A DNA stretch of 64,000 bases, taken from positions 185,294,084 to 185,358,083 of the forward strand of contig NC_135497.1 of NCBI RefSeq assembly GCF_052857255.1, written 5' to 3'. Shown here in pieces: positions 1 to 26,500 of the stretch (the first letter of the stretch is position 1; each line of letters begins with the position of its first letter). Under the pieces are notes generated by a model, which did not search any database, was not told where the DNA came from, and saw only the letters and a list, made by a program, of their open reading frames with translations. Made by a program: the position numbers and the translations under genes. The stretch is from Amblyomma americanum. Lineage: Eukaryota; Arthropoda; Arachnida; Ixodida; Ixodidae.

Positions 1-1567
1 CATTTTGAAAACAGTGCAAAAGGCAAAGTACGCAAGGCATGTGGAAAAAGAAGTGCAGATGACAAAAATTTCGAAATGGCTTCCTGCAGCTATGACTGTA
101 GCCTTGTTTACATGAGCTCGACGTTGCGGGCCGAGTCTGGGCGCACCAGATGTTGGGCTGGCCCAGCCCGACCCGAACGCGTCTGTATGAACCTGCTTTC
201 TGTCGGGCAGAGATCACCGCTACCCCTAGCATCGCGCATGCAAACCACGCGTGGAGGTTAGAAGAGGAGGAGAAACACCCAGGCGTGACCGGAAACAATT
301 TTTGCCAGTGCAACGCCAGCCAGACCAGAGAGGAAGCAAGAGAGGAGGCAGGAGAGGAGGCGCCAAGCGGACGTGGCAGTGTACACATGCTCCTTCCAAC
401 CAGGTCGGGCCGAGTCAACCCACCCCCTGTGGTCGGGCTGGCCCAGCTCGACTAGACGGTCGCTTAGCTTGATCCCCTAGCGTTTACATGAGTCCGACAA
501 CCGATTTTCAGCCCAACAGCCTACTTGACCAGACTTTTGTCGGGCTCATGTAAATTGCCCAGCGCATTCCAAGTGCCCTCTATCATCCTCCCCTAATTGA
601 CTTTATGCATAAAAAAAAAAAGTTTACAGGGAATAAGTGAGATTCGTATGGCATATACACGTTACCATTAGTTTTCTACAGGATGCTACATGATTATGTT
701 ATCGTCTAAGTAAAGGAAGACTACCGAGCAGGAGCTGTTTTGGTGCATTTATGCCGCCACTGTGCCCTTCGCTTCCTCTCTCTCCCTCTCCCTGGCTGCT
801 GTGCTGCACTCTTTATCCTTTCCCCTTCTCCACTCCTCCCTTTCCCAGCCACTGCATGCATTTAACTTGGACAACAAGCTCTGAATATGAAGTTCACTCT
901 AAAATCTGGAAACAAAGAAGCAACGCATGAAAATGTACTTATTGGACCTAAGGTCAATTCTTTTCACGATGCATCTTGTACACCAGAGGTCTTAAACTCG
1001 TCTTGTCACACAGGCAATATTGGCCCACTTTTGTCATGTGTGGGCCAGTATTCGGAAAAGGAGGAAAGGAAAACAGAGGGGGCAGCGCGGTGCTTATGCC
1101 ACCTAAGACCATTGCGATTTCTCTTCTGTCTTGGACGTAGCAAACATCAAACGGTGACTCAAAGCTATGGATAGTGGAGATGACTAACTCTCTATTTACA
1201 AAGAAAGCATGTCATACTTGCTGACCTGTACATGGTGAGCAACCGGCCTGTGCCAAAGTGTGAATGGTGATGAAGAGGTACAGTATGAAAAAAAAAAAAA
1301 AAACAGATTCCACTGGCATAGCGCATCTGGTACAAAGGCTGAAATCCTTAGTGCAAGGCGGCCGCACGAGACGCAAGCTCCTGTACGTCGTATGCTTGAA
1401 ACCCCTGCTGTATGCTTTCTTCAGCAGTGCTTTCGGCGTCCTCTGCTTACTTTATTTAGGCTCAATAAAGTTCCTACTGTTAAAACAGGTCGCAGCAGCT
1501 ATGCAAGCCTACACAAGGCCAGCTACCAAAAGATATGCTATGCATACAATTAACACCAATGCCTTAC

Positions 1568-16787
<15,220 letters not shown>

Positions 16788-16849
16788 ACATGTGCCTCAT
16801 GCACGCGAAACTTCATCAGAATGCTGCAGTTAGCAAGGAACAACATACC

Positions 16850-17543
16850 TATTTGCTCACGTAATGAACCTACTCCCATAATGAACCCGCCCCCCACTTC
16901 TTTTGTTGGTCAGAATTTACTTTTTTTTTTTCACCCTCCAGCTTTTCGTAGCTGGTTCCTCAGTTTTCGCGCTGTCTGCAGTGCAGACCTTGGCGCCGCC
17001 GATAACATCACTTGTTTGTTTATCGTTTGAGGAGAGCTCCTGCCAGAAGGGGCGGGGGGGGCACGCAGCGCACTCTTTGGCAGTGCGCCCTTTGGCAGCT
17101 CGCCAAGATGCTGCCCACTGCAGATAACACCACCACTTGTTCATCTTCTGAGGAGAGCTCCTGCCAGAGGGGTGGGGTGAGGGAGAGCACGGCGGGCACA
17201 CTTGGCGAACTTGGCAGAGGGCCAGGACGTCGTGTGCTGTAAGCTAAGGCATAGTCATTCGCAATGCGCGCTCGCCACCGTCCTGTGGACACCCCGGTGC
17301 CGCCAGCTACCGCAAAATTGCCAGATCGTGTCAAAGTGAACGATGCCAAAAACACCAGCCGCACGAACGCGTCTGACCGCTCATTCGTTGTTGATGACCG
17401 AAGGACAGACGGAGGTATGATATGAAATATCGACCCTTCCAAAAACATCTGTTGAAACTTTTTTTTCCCACGTAATAAACCCTCCCCTCAATCTGATGTC
17501 ATACTTTTCTGGAAAAAATGTGGGCTCATTACACGAGTAAATA
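16850..17543. mobile_element. Pogo/Tigger-like non-autonomous TIR element, copy in unit 1
   Basis: The left end tatttgctcacgtaatgaac is the inverted match of the right end gctcattacacgagtaaata. The interior is GC-rich, with two copies of GAGGAGAGCTCCTGCCAG about 120 bases apart, and has no transposase. TA dinucleotides flank both ends, consistent with a TA target site. Confidence 0.65.
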
Positions 17544-17890
17544 CAGTATGATTAGCAAGTGAAAACACATTATATGAGCAGTAAGCATTTTTAATTTTAC
17601 AGCATTTCTGCATATATGCACCAACTGCTAAATATGCCACAGTAATACAAGGATTACTTAAAAAAAAATATCTCCTATTTAATTCGTTGAAAACTGCGAC
17701 AGACTGACGGGCAACTCTTTAAAAGGCAGGAGAGCAGAGAGATCTTATATACTACACATGATGTAGTTCTTGAACTTCCTTCATTGAAACAATGAGGGTC
17801 AATTGTGGTTTCTCTACAAAAAACTGCTCATTCATGGGGTATCGAAGGAAGGAAAGCACCCCACCCCTTTTCTGACATTAGTTCTTTCTA

Positions 17891-17944
17891 AAGCCCCTCC
17901 ATGACGCTACCGCTGGTCGGAAAAAAACGTCATGGAGGGGCTTT
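17891..17944. mobile_element. 54-bp hairpin insertion (miniature foldback element)
   Basis: The arms AAGCCCCTCCATGACG and CGTCATGGAGGGGCTT flank a 20-base loop. A 12-13-base duplication (ttagttctttcta) brackets it. The sister tandem unit (near 19763) has the same sequence without the hairpin and with one copy of the target word, so this is an insertion. Confidence 0.8.
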
Positions 17945-18564
17945 AGTTCTTTCTAGTGCACACCAACAGCTACAGCACTCATTTTTTTTTTTGTGCAACA
18001 GTGTGCCTTCTGGCATGAAGCATTAATATACACTAGTTTCTGACAGCCCCCATTAAAGTTCCCTGTTAATTTGCTAACAATGAACATTAGCCTCCATGTC
18101 AAACCAGTAGAACCCTGTACCAACAGAAGAGGCCCACTGTTTAAAACATGCATAACAGCACCACTGCTAGTAACATACTCCCCATAGGTCTACTCTTTAT
18201 CATTCTCAAGAGGTGGTATTTACAGGATGCTAAATCCAGATTGTATGCTTGGCGCAGTAGTGACACCACCAAAATTAGCAATGTGGCGTACATGCTTCAA
18301 ACTGGTAAGGGCTGTGGTATGATCGAGAAAGCTCTCCTTTTCTCGCCTGAATACGAAAAATTTGACCTCTCGGTTAGGCAAGGTTTCAATGTGACAGCCT
18401 CACCTTGTTTGAAGAAATTCATGAGAACTACCCCTTTCACGGCCCAAAAGCCATCCATATCCTCCTGAGACCTGAAGTGAATTTGAGTGAACAAAAACTT
18501 TGTAGGGTTTCAGAATAAGCTGGTAGGAATACAAAGGTGAAAAGTGAGAGATATTTTTTCAACA

Positions 18565-20378
18565 ACATGTGCCTCATGCACGCGAAACTTCATCAGAATG
18601 CTGCAGTAAGCAAGGAACAACATACCTATTTACTCACGTAATGAACCCACTCGCATAATGAACCCGCCCCCCACTTTTGTTGGTCAGAATTTACATTTTT
18701 TTTTTTCACCCTCTAGCTTTTTGTAGCTGGTTCCTCAGTTTTCGCGCTGTCTGCAGTGCAGACCTTCGCTCCGCCGATAACATCACTTTGTTTGTTTATC
18801 TTTTGAGGAGAGCTCCTGCCAGAAGTGGCGGGTGGGGGGGGGGGGGGCAGCGCACTCTTTGGCAGTGCGCCCTTTGGCAACTCGGCAAGATGCTGCCCGC
18901 TGCAGATAACACCACCACTTGTTGATCTTCTGAGGAGAGCTCCTGCCAGAGGGGTGGGGGGAGGGAGAGCACGGCGGGCACGCTTGGCGAACTTGGCAGA
19001 GGGCCAGGACGTCGTGCACTGTAAGCTAAGGCATAGTCATTCGCATTGCGCGCTCGTCACCGTCCTGTGCGTTTTTTTTAACCTCGCATAAAAAACTTGT
19101 GCCTGGCCTTCAAGGCCCGAGATCAGCATGTTCGCGTTATCTGGACACCCCGGTGCCGCCAGCTACCGCAAAATTGCCAGATCGCGTCAAAGTGAACGAT
19201 GCCAAAAACACCAGCCGCACGAACTCGTCTGACCGCTCATTCGTTGTTGATGACCGAAGGACAGACGGCGGTATGATATGAAATATCGACCCTTCCAAAA
19301 AAATCTGTTGAAACTTTTTTTTTTCCCCGCGTAATAAACCCTCCCCTCAATCTGATGTCATACTTTATGGAAAAAATGTGGGCTCATTACACGAGTAAAT
19401 ACAGTATGATTAGCAAGTGAAAACACATTATAGGAGCAGTACGCATTTAATTTTACAGCATTTCTGCATATATGCACCAACTGCTAAATATGCCACAGTA
19501 ATACAAGGATAACTTAAAGATATCTCCTATTTAATTCGTTGAAAACTGCGACAGACTGACGGGCAACTCTTTAAAAGGCGGGAGAGCAGAGAGATCTTAT
19601 ATACTACACATGATGTAGTTCTTGAACTTCCTTCATTGAAACAATGAGGGTCGATTGTGGTTTCTCTACAAAAAACTGCTCATTCATGGGGTATCGAAGG
19701 AAGGAAAGCACACCACACCTTCAATCTGCCCATGTTTCATGCAATACAGACTGCTTGACATTAGTTCTTTCTAGTGCACACTAACAGCTACAGCACTCAT
19801 TTTTTTTTTTTTTTGCAACAGTGTGCCTTCTGGCATGAAGCATTAATATACACTAGTTTCTGACAGCCCCCATTAAAGTTCCCTGTTAATTTGCTAACAA
19901 TGAACATTAGCCTCCATGTCAAACCAGTAGAACCCTGTACCAACAGAAGAGGCCCACTGTTTAAAACATGCATAACAGCACCACTGCTAGTAAAATACTC
20001 CCCATAGGTCTACTCTTTATCATTCTCAAGAGGTGGTAATTACAGGATGCTAAATCCAGATTGTATGCTTGGCGCAGTAGTGACACCACCAAAATTAGCA
20101 ATGTGGCGTACATGCTTCAAACTGGTAAGGGCTGTGGTATGATCGAGAAAGCTCTCCTTTTCTCGCCTGGATACGAAAAATTGGACCTCTCGGTTAGGCA
20201 GGGTTTCAATGTGACAGCCTCACCTTGTTTGAAGAAATTCATGAGAACTACCCCTTTCACGGCCCAAAAGCCATCCTCCTGAGACCTGAAGTGAATTTGA
20301 GTGAACAAAAACTTTGTAGGGTTTCAGAATAAGCTGGTAGGAATACAAAGGTGAAAAGTGAGAGATATTTTTTCAACA
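18565..20378. repeat. 1.8-kb tandem duplication, unit 2
   Basis: This near-identical copy of 16788-18564 is adjacent and in the same orientation. It has a private insertion of about 75 bases near 19068-19142 and a short one near 19718-19755, and lacks the hairpin of unit 1. It ends just before the piggyBac left end. Confidence 0.95.
18627..19401. mobile_element. Pogo/Tigger-like non-autonomous TIR element, copy in unit 2
   Basis: This is the same element as at 16850-17543, duplicated with its surroundings. TIRs are tatttactcacgtaatgaa and its inverted partner ending at 19401. A poly-G stretch near 18835-18847 and a G-rich interior differ slightly between copies. Confidence 0.65.
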
Positions 20379-20404
20379 GCACTAATAGTTTCAGCTCAGC
20401 GCAA

Positions 20405-22882
20405 TGTCCAATATATTGGACACTAGGACTCTAGCCGTATTTTCCCACCCAGTGGGCATGCCACAAAATACTTTAGATAAAGCTGTGAAAGTTGTGCGAA
20501 AAAAATACTTTATTATGACAAAAGTCAAAGTAGCAAAATATACGTTAACTGAATAAAAAATTTTCGCTGTGCTCACTTACTGTGTGCCTTTTCGAAGCAT
20601 CTTCTGTCTTTTGTTATGCAGAAGAACTGCTGGCATTTTGTGCAAAAAAACTTTGTCTTCATGGTGCACCCCTCAAACCTGCAACGCGCAGCGTTAGCTG
20701 CGTCAGACAGCCTTGGGAAGTGGTAGGCACTTTTGTTGGTCTCTCCTCGTCGAGCTTGCTTTGATAGTGGGCTCCACTCAACTTCGCTGTCACTCTCTGT
20801 TTCTTGCTGTTTTTTTCCTTCAGCAGTGAGGCTTTCAGCAACAGAAAGACGGAAATCCATAAATTTCAGTATTTCTTTGCGTTTCCTCTGCTTTGTATGC
20901 ATGTCCTGAGTGTATTGCACCCATGAGTTGCTGAGGGCGATATCAAACAAATGAAAAATGCTTCTGATGGTCCATTTATTCACTCGAGCTTTTATCCTGT
21001 AATAACTTATCATTCGGTCCGCAAGATCGCCGCCGCCCATGTTGACGTTGTACATGCGCACAATGTCTGGCCGAGGGACATCAATGTATTTCTTTTCTTT
21101 GCGAGACCATCAACGACAGGTGTCTTGTGGGTCCTCTCCATGAACTGAAGAAAGGAAAGTTATTGGCTTGTTGTCATACCATCATACGACAATCTGTTTC
21201 TTGTCTTTCCTGATCCATGCCTCCGATGCTCCTCTTCCTCTTTCCTTTAGCTCTTTCTCTCCTGAAAGCTTTACCCCTTTAGGTATTCGGTTATTCATTA
21301 GTGTCCCCGTTGCGGCAATTCCTTTGTCCGTAAGTTTATCTAGCAGGGCACAAGATGTGAAGTATCTATCAAAGTAAAGACTTGTACCTGGGGCCAGTCT
21401 ATCGGCCAGCCGCAGCACTGCGGATTCAGCGATTCCGGAACTCCCTGGGTATAGACTTGATTTCTTTTCCTGATAGATTTCAAAATCAAGGATTAATCCA
21501 CCGGGAGTAGCAAGGACGAAATTTTTTAGCCCCTCTGGATTTGGCTTGCGCGGAACGTATTGCTTGAGCTGGGTGCGTCCGCTGAAAGGGATCATTTGCT
21601 CGTCAATGCAGAGATACTTTGAGCGAGGAAGCTTTTAGCAGCCCTTCAATACAAATTCCAATAGCGGCCTTATGCGCCACAGTAGGTCATCTTCTCTTCT
21701 TCGCTGACTTCAACCTCAGTAACCAACTGCAGGCGATGTCGCAGTTTAAAATATCGATCTCTGGACATGTTGTCTGCTACAAGAGGTAGTACTCGTGTTT
21801 TTTTTTTGCCAGTACATCCGTATCTGTGGATAACACAGACAAGACATGGTCAATGAAATTGCGAAAAAAGTTTTCAGTTCTTCTGCTGATGTTTGCAGAG
21901 ATTTTCCCGTCATCTCAACATAACTCCGATTCATAGCCAGGGCCATTTTTTCGTGCACCTCATTAGGAATGTACTGCACGAAGTAGTCAATTGGTGCCCA
22001 CGAACAGCGTTGTTCACTGCTGTCAATGTTGTCTCCAAAGTCAGGGATCCAAGTTGTAATCTCACTGCATGCAAAAAATAAGCGCCAATTAAATTTCGCA
22101 AATATCAATGCCAATATTTATGTTATAAATAACTGAGGTCATCATGACACATTTTGTACACACATTTTCGTTAATAATTTCTTCCTTACCCTTGATGGCG
22201 TTTCCAAGTCTTCTCAGCTCTTCCAGTGCCTGATGTGGAGGGACCTTCGTCATCGCTGGTTTCGTCAGTGCCTTCATCCTCAAGTGGTGCACTGAAGTTT
22301 GGATCGACAATAGTATCGTCGTCGCTGTCCGATAGGTCAATGTCTGATGTGTTGGCTTGTGCAATTCTTTGTAAAACTGCTTCCGCCGTCTCATCAGAAA
22401 CGCGAGGCTTGTCTCCTACAACAAAAAAGACGTTATTTCGTCCCCAGCCGTTAAATACCAGCAGTATTCGTTTACAGTTATTGCGAAAGCAATTTTAAAA
22501 AACGCGGTCAAAATAACCGGGCTGAGTCCCAGCGTCCAACGTATTGGACACGTGAAATCAAATTGAAAGCACAGAAAAGTTAGGTCATGTAGAGTTACAA
22601 TTATAATATCTACATGTTTTCTGTTCTATTTTTGTTGATATCCAACAAAATTTACGCGTTCAAAGTAGGTAAGAATTGCAGAAACAACACTTACCTCTCC
22701 GGCAGGTGCCATAGAACGCCGCGCGCTGAACGCCGCCATTTTCAAAGTGTTTTGGCGGGAAAGTGAGCAGTTTAAGTTCAAAAAAGGTGCACAGATGGCG
22801 CCACCAGTTGTCCAATGTATTGGACAAGAATCTTTCGGCGCGGGAGTACTGGCTTAAAAGCTAATGTCCAATATATTGGACA
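20405..22882 (-). mobile_element. piggyBac-like DNA transposon bounded by 18-bp palindromes
   Basis: TGTCCAATATATTGGACA, a perfect palindrome, occurs at 20405-20422 and again, identical, at 22865-22882. Just inside, the two ends also resemble each other as imperfect inverted repeats (TAG...AGCC.GTA...CCC). Two variant palindromes lie inside the right part at 22534-22549 and 22810-22825. I could not find flanking TTAA target duplications, so the true ends may be slightly different. Confidence 0.6.
20573..22394 (-). pseudogene. piggyBac-like transposase, decayed
   Basis: The piggyBac DDE-type transposase is readable in pieces. Seen in order are the N-terminal segment with EITTWIPDFGDN and AIDYFVQYIPNE-like sequence; the CIDEQMIPFSGR block (first Asp); LYFDRYFTS (second Asp); YNVNMGGGDLADRM (third Asp); and a Cys-rich C-terminal finger (CRFEGC, CTKCQQFFC). 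The frame is broken by a shift at the T-run near 21800, a TAA near 21633 and two TGA codons at about 21093 and 21170. Both TGA codons sit where arginine would be expected, so they look like CGA to TGA decay. No functional transposase is expected. It lies in intergenic DNA between ENY2 and NSMAF copy A. Confidence 0.92.
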
Positions 22883-22885
22883 AAT

Positions 22886-23428
22886 TGTCATAAACGGGTC
22901 TCAGGAGGTATTACACTAAGGCCTGTTATTTATTTTCTGCAATAAAATCCCATGTTACCAACACATGAACTGCTTTCAGACTCAAGTAAACGAATCAAAA
23001 TGGCACCAGTGATGAAATGCAATGTCAGGACATTTTGCCACCAGTCATCAAACTCCATAGAGAAGTTTCCTAAAATAATTTACTGATTTGTACGGATGAT
23101 CTGGATGAGACACACTGTATTTAGCAGTGTGACAGCTGAACATGATTTATCCATGATGTCATTGCCACCTCTCCTGCATTGCTAACTGCCTCGCTCTGTT
23201 TATTGCCATTATTTCATCACCTTATTTCATCAGTCGCCTTCTGCCCAGGAACGCTTCGAGCGAGCTCGTGCGTGTTCTCACCGCAGCCCGATTCGAATGT
23301 TGTGCTTGCGCGCGGAACGCTTGCGTCGATCCCTGCCCAGTGTGCTTGCACGCGGAACGCTTGCGTCGGTCCCTGCCCAAAGAAGCATTTTTGTGTGCGT
23401 GTTCTTGCCGCAACCCATTTGTGCTGCC
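22886..23428 (+). promoter_or_regulatory. Probable promoter and 5' leader of ENY2
   Basis: Composition changes from AT-rich to GC-rich with many CpG around 23240-23430, immediately upstream of the ENY2 ATG, as expected for a housekeeping promoter and first exon. No TATA box was identified with confidence. The first 300 bases (22886-23180) show nothing recognisable. Confidence 0.5.
23301..23380 (+). repeat. 40-bp tandem duplication in the ENY2 5' leader
   Basis: Units 23301-23340 and 23341-23380 differ at three positions. They lie about 50 bases before the ENY2 start codon, in a GC-rich stretch that is probably 5' UTR or core promoter. Confidence 0.85.
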
Positions 23429-23508
23429 ATGGTGTTATCAAGCGAGGTCTTTCCCGTCGAGGAATCTGACGCCGCTGTGCAGGATCCGATGAAGAGTTTC
23501 ACCCGAAG
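23429..23508 (+). CDS. ENY2: ENY2 coding exon 1
   Basis: It runs from ATG to donor GAAG|gtttgt and carries 26 codons plus two bases. The acidic N-terminus ([18 protein letters not shown]) is species-specific. The split codon completes Arg with the next exon. Confidence 0.88.
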
Positions 23509-26500
23509 GTTTGTCTGTTGCTCTACTGCGGCATTTCTACATGTGACACTAAAAATTGCGCAGAGGAACAAGAGTAAAACTGCCTCTGAAGGATACTTAG
23601 CAGGGCGGGTTCCTTCGCCGCACGCCTGCAGCGGAAGCTATTTTCTTTTGCAAAGCAGCGTGCAGTTTGTGCCTTCATGGCCGTGCAGTTAAGTACAAGC
23701 GTCAGAAGTTCGCACTTCAGCAAGTAGCTGTTGCCTGGTGTTGAACCTATGGTTTGACCGTTTTGTAAAATGCCTTGCTGGAAATACTTGCCGAATCAGT
23801 GCATTAAGTAGCGAACTGCCGTCGTTAAAGTGTGTGCTGCTGAAGTCTATTGTAGGCCAGGGGTGCCGCGTTGATTCACTAATGTGCGGACACAGACGGA
23901 GCACGCTGGCATATTTTGCCTATTGGCTGTTTTCAGGCATGGGGTGTGCATCTACTGCACTCCTGGTGGTACGGTCGTGCAGGAGTGCACCACGACCCTT
24001 CTATTCTGTGGTTGCATTTACAACGGCAGTGTGCGCGCCGTTATTTTCTTTGCCCCTGTACGCAGCTAAGTCTGTGACAGCGTAATTTACACGTAGCGCT
24101 AGCTGTGTGCCAGTGGCAGCATTGCACTGTTATTTAATCATATACTGTTGTGAATGTATGTGTTCATGCCTCTTAGCTAGCATCTTTTGACAGTAGTCTT
24201 TGGCTGTGTTGCACTGCTTCAAAAATGGGTTTTAGCTGCAATGGTTTTTTTTTTTCGAACCCTGGTAGGAAGTGCTAGCTCCAAAAAGTGTCCTTGCAGT
24301 CTTGCATGAATTGACTAGTATGTGTTTTCTTTTTTTATAGATTAAAAGAGTTACTGCATACAAGATTAACAGAATGTGGATGGAAGGACCAACTGAAAGC
24401 GTACTGCAAAGGTTGGTACAGTGGAATGAGTGTTTACCAAGGACTAGAAAAAGTTTTGTAAGCTTTTATGGGATGCTGATTCAATAAGAAAAATGTCTGT
24501 ACTGGTATGTGAAGTGAACATAACTCCATTTAGATGGTTTCATGCAGCTTATGGCCTATAGGTGTAACTTTGGCATGTTTTTTTTTTTTTTTCCAAGTTA
24601 CAGTTGTGAAGACAGTGTCATGAAAACCCTCCCTTACTCCTTGTAATTTTAGATTAGTGCTGGTGGCAAGCTAGTATGCACTTATTACTGACCGGGTTCC
24701 TTACGGAATCTAGAAATTTTGCAGAGACTAAAGTCTCGAGAGGAATTGCAATCGTGTAGTGCCTGTAATTTGGTGAATTATTTTTGTTGGTATTCAGTAC
24801 CAGCTCGAAGAACCTTTGTGTGTTAGCAGTACAGTGTGGTCCGAGAAAAGAGTGTTTGTATTCTAAGGTGTTGCAGCGTAGTGGTAGCTACAGCTGGTGT
24901 TGGCACATCAGGAGCTGAATGCTCGGAACTCAAGAACAAAGCGGCAAACATCCCTCAAAGGAGGCCCAGCCCGCCAGCCAGTAGTGTTGACCGATTGTCA
25001 TGATGTTGCTGTGAAATCCCATTTTGTGGAGGCAGCCACCTGCGATGTCACGCTAAGGGATTGACCGTGACGTCCCGAAAAACTGTTGACGCCATTGGCT
25101 GAGGAGCCTCTTTTGAGGGTTCTTTGCTGCTTCGTTCTCTAGTTGTATCGGACTATAGAAAGGCTAATTATTGGTTGTTACTTTGGCCATCATGACTGCC
25201 AAGGTTACTGGTACCAACCAGTTAAAAGAGTGTTGAGAACAGAATTCATAATTGGGCACCAGATATGCAGGTGTCGCATTGCTATGGCTTCGGCAATAGC
25301 GTTACATATTCAGTGAGGTGAAGGTACAAACTCTGCACATTAAAGTAATCTTTTTCTACTCCCCAGTTCTTTCGCTTAAATATGAACTGAACTGTAGGAC
25401 ATAGTACATAGTAATTTACTTAGTAGGTGTGTTGCTAAATGAGTCTGGTATTTTGGCTTTTGAACAAAAGTTTTTGTGCGCTTGGTATGGCCAGTTGCCC
25501 TTTGCACAAGTTAGATATTTTTTTTATGGTTAATGAGTTGAGTGGCTTGTAAAAGTTGTTCTGGATAGACACCTTTCTTGCATGCAGGACTTGCAAGGCC
25601 AATGTTCTGAGCAGTTTTGGCAAACACTGTGCATGTGCCATTGTGCATTACCCAGAGGTTGTATAGTGGTGCATACATACCTTTGGAGCCTAGTCATCAC
25701 CTGCTGCCCTTGCATTTTCTGAATATCTGCACCAGTATAGCTGTAGTTAATGCAAAAAGGGCTGAAAGCAAGCTGTATGTGTTTGTATATTGCAAGTTGC
25801 TGATCGGTTATGGTTCATTGCTGATGCTCAACTTCCATTCATACCAGTAATTTTGAGGTATTTTGTGTAAGACTATTTCTGAATTCTGTCTTGCAGAAAT
25901 CATTAGAGAAAAAGGTGTTGAAAACGTATCAGTTGAAGAGCTTATAGCAGCAGTCACACCAAGGGCAAGAGGTAAGTGCCAAAAAAATTGTTTCTGTGCT
26001 TGGTTGCAGAATCTGGTGAAGTGCATATTTTAGAAGTGAAATTTTCTTTTATCGCAGAACTACTCTTTTGGGAAATGTGGAAAAAAAAAGGCAAAGAACT
26101 TGCTTGTTTGTTTTGGTGCACTTATTTGATCCTTCGCAGATGCAGCAGACGCTGCTGCACAGAAACATGTAGTGAAAAACTTACAGGGGCTTGTATCTAT
26201 CGGTTTACTCCTTAAAAGATGACAGGGCATTCTGCCAGGTGGAAGGAAGTGTGTCAGGCACATGTCGTGCAGCAAAACAGTCTCTCTTCAGGCACCTTTA
26301 TTTTCATTGGATCAGCTTCCTACATTTAAACTTGGTGGTAAATTGCCATGCATTGTGAAGCTTACCAGCCTATCTGTGTGCTTTCACCCGCAGTGAAAAG
26401 TTGATGGAAGGCAAAATTGGAGAAAAACATTCTTGTTGCAGTCCTTCCATTCATCCAGAGAAAGATTGTGCCTGTGCGATTTACACTGTGTGCCATTAAA

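Larger units (their letters stand above)
16788..18564. repeat. 1.8-kb tandem duplication, unit 1
   Basis: This unit starts acatgtgcctcatgc and is followed directly by unit 2, which starts with the same word at 18565. It contains a pogo-like TIR element and a 0.6-kb tail without recognisable genes. A private 54-bp hairpin insertion distinguishes it from unit 2. Confidence 0.95.

Noticed and set aside
20530..20545. TTAA near 20535 as the piggyBac left end
   Set aside because: It lies too close to the transposase stop codon, and no matching terminal repeat was seen on the right side.
23179..24085. Other open frames over the ENY2 first exon
   Set aside because: They are GC-rich overlapping frames with no family match. 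Only the ATG at 23429 joins in phase to conserved ENY2 exons.
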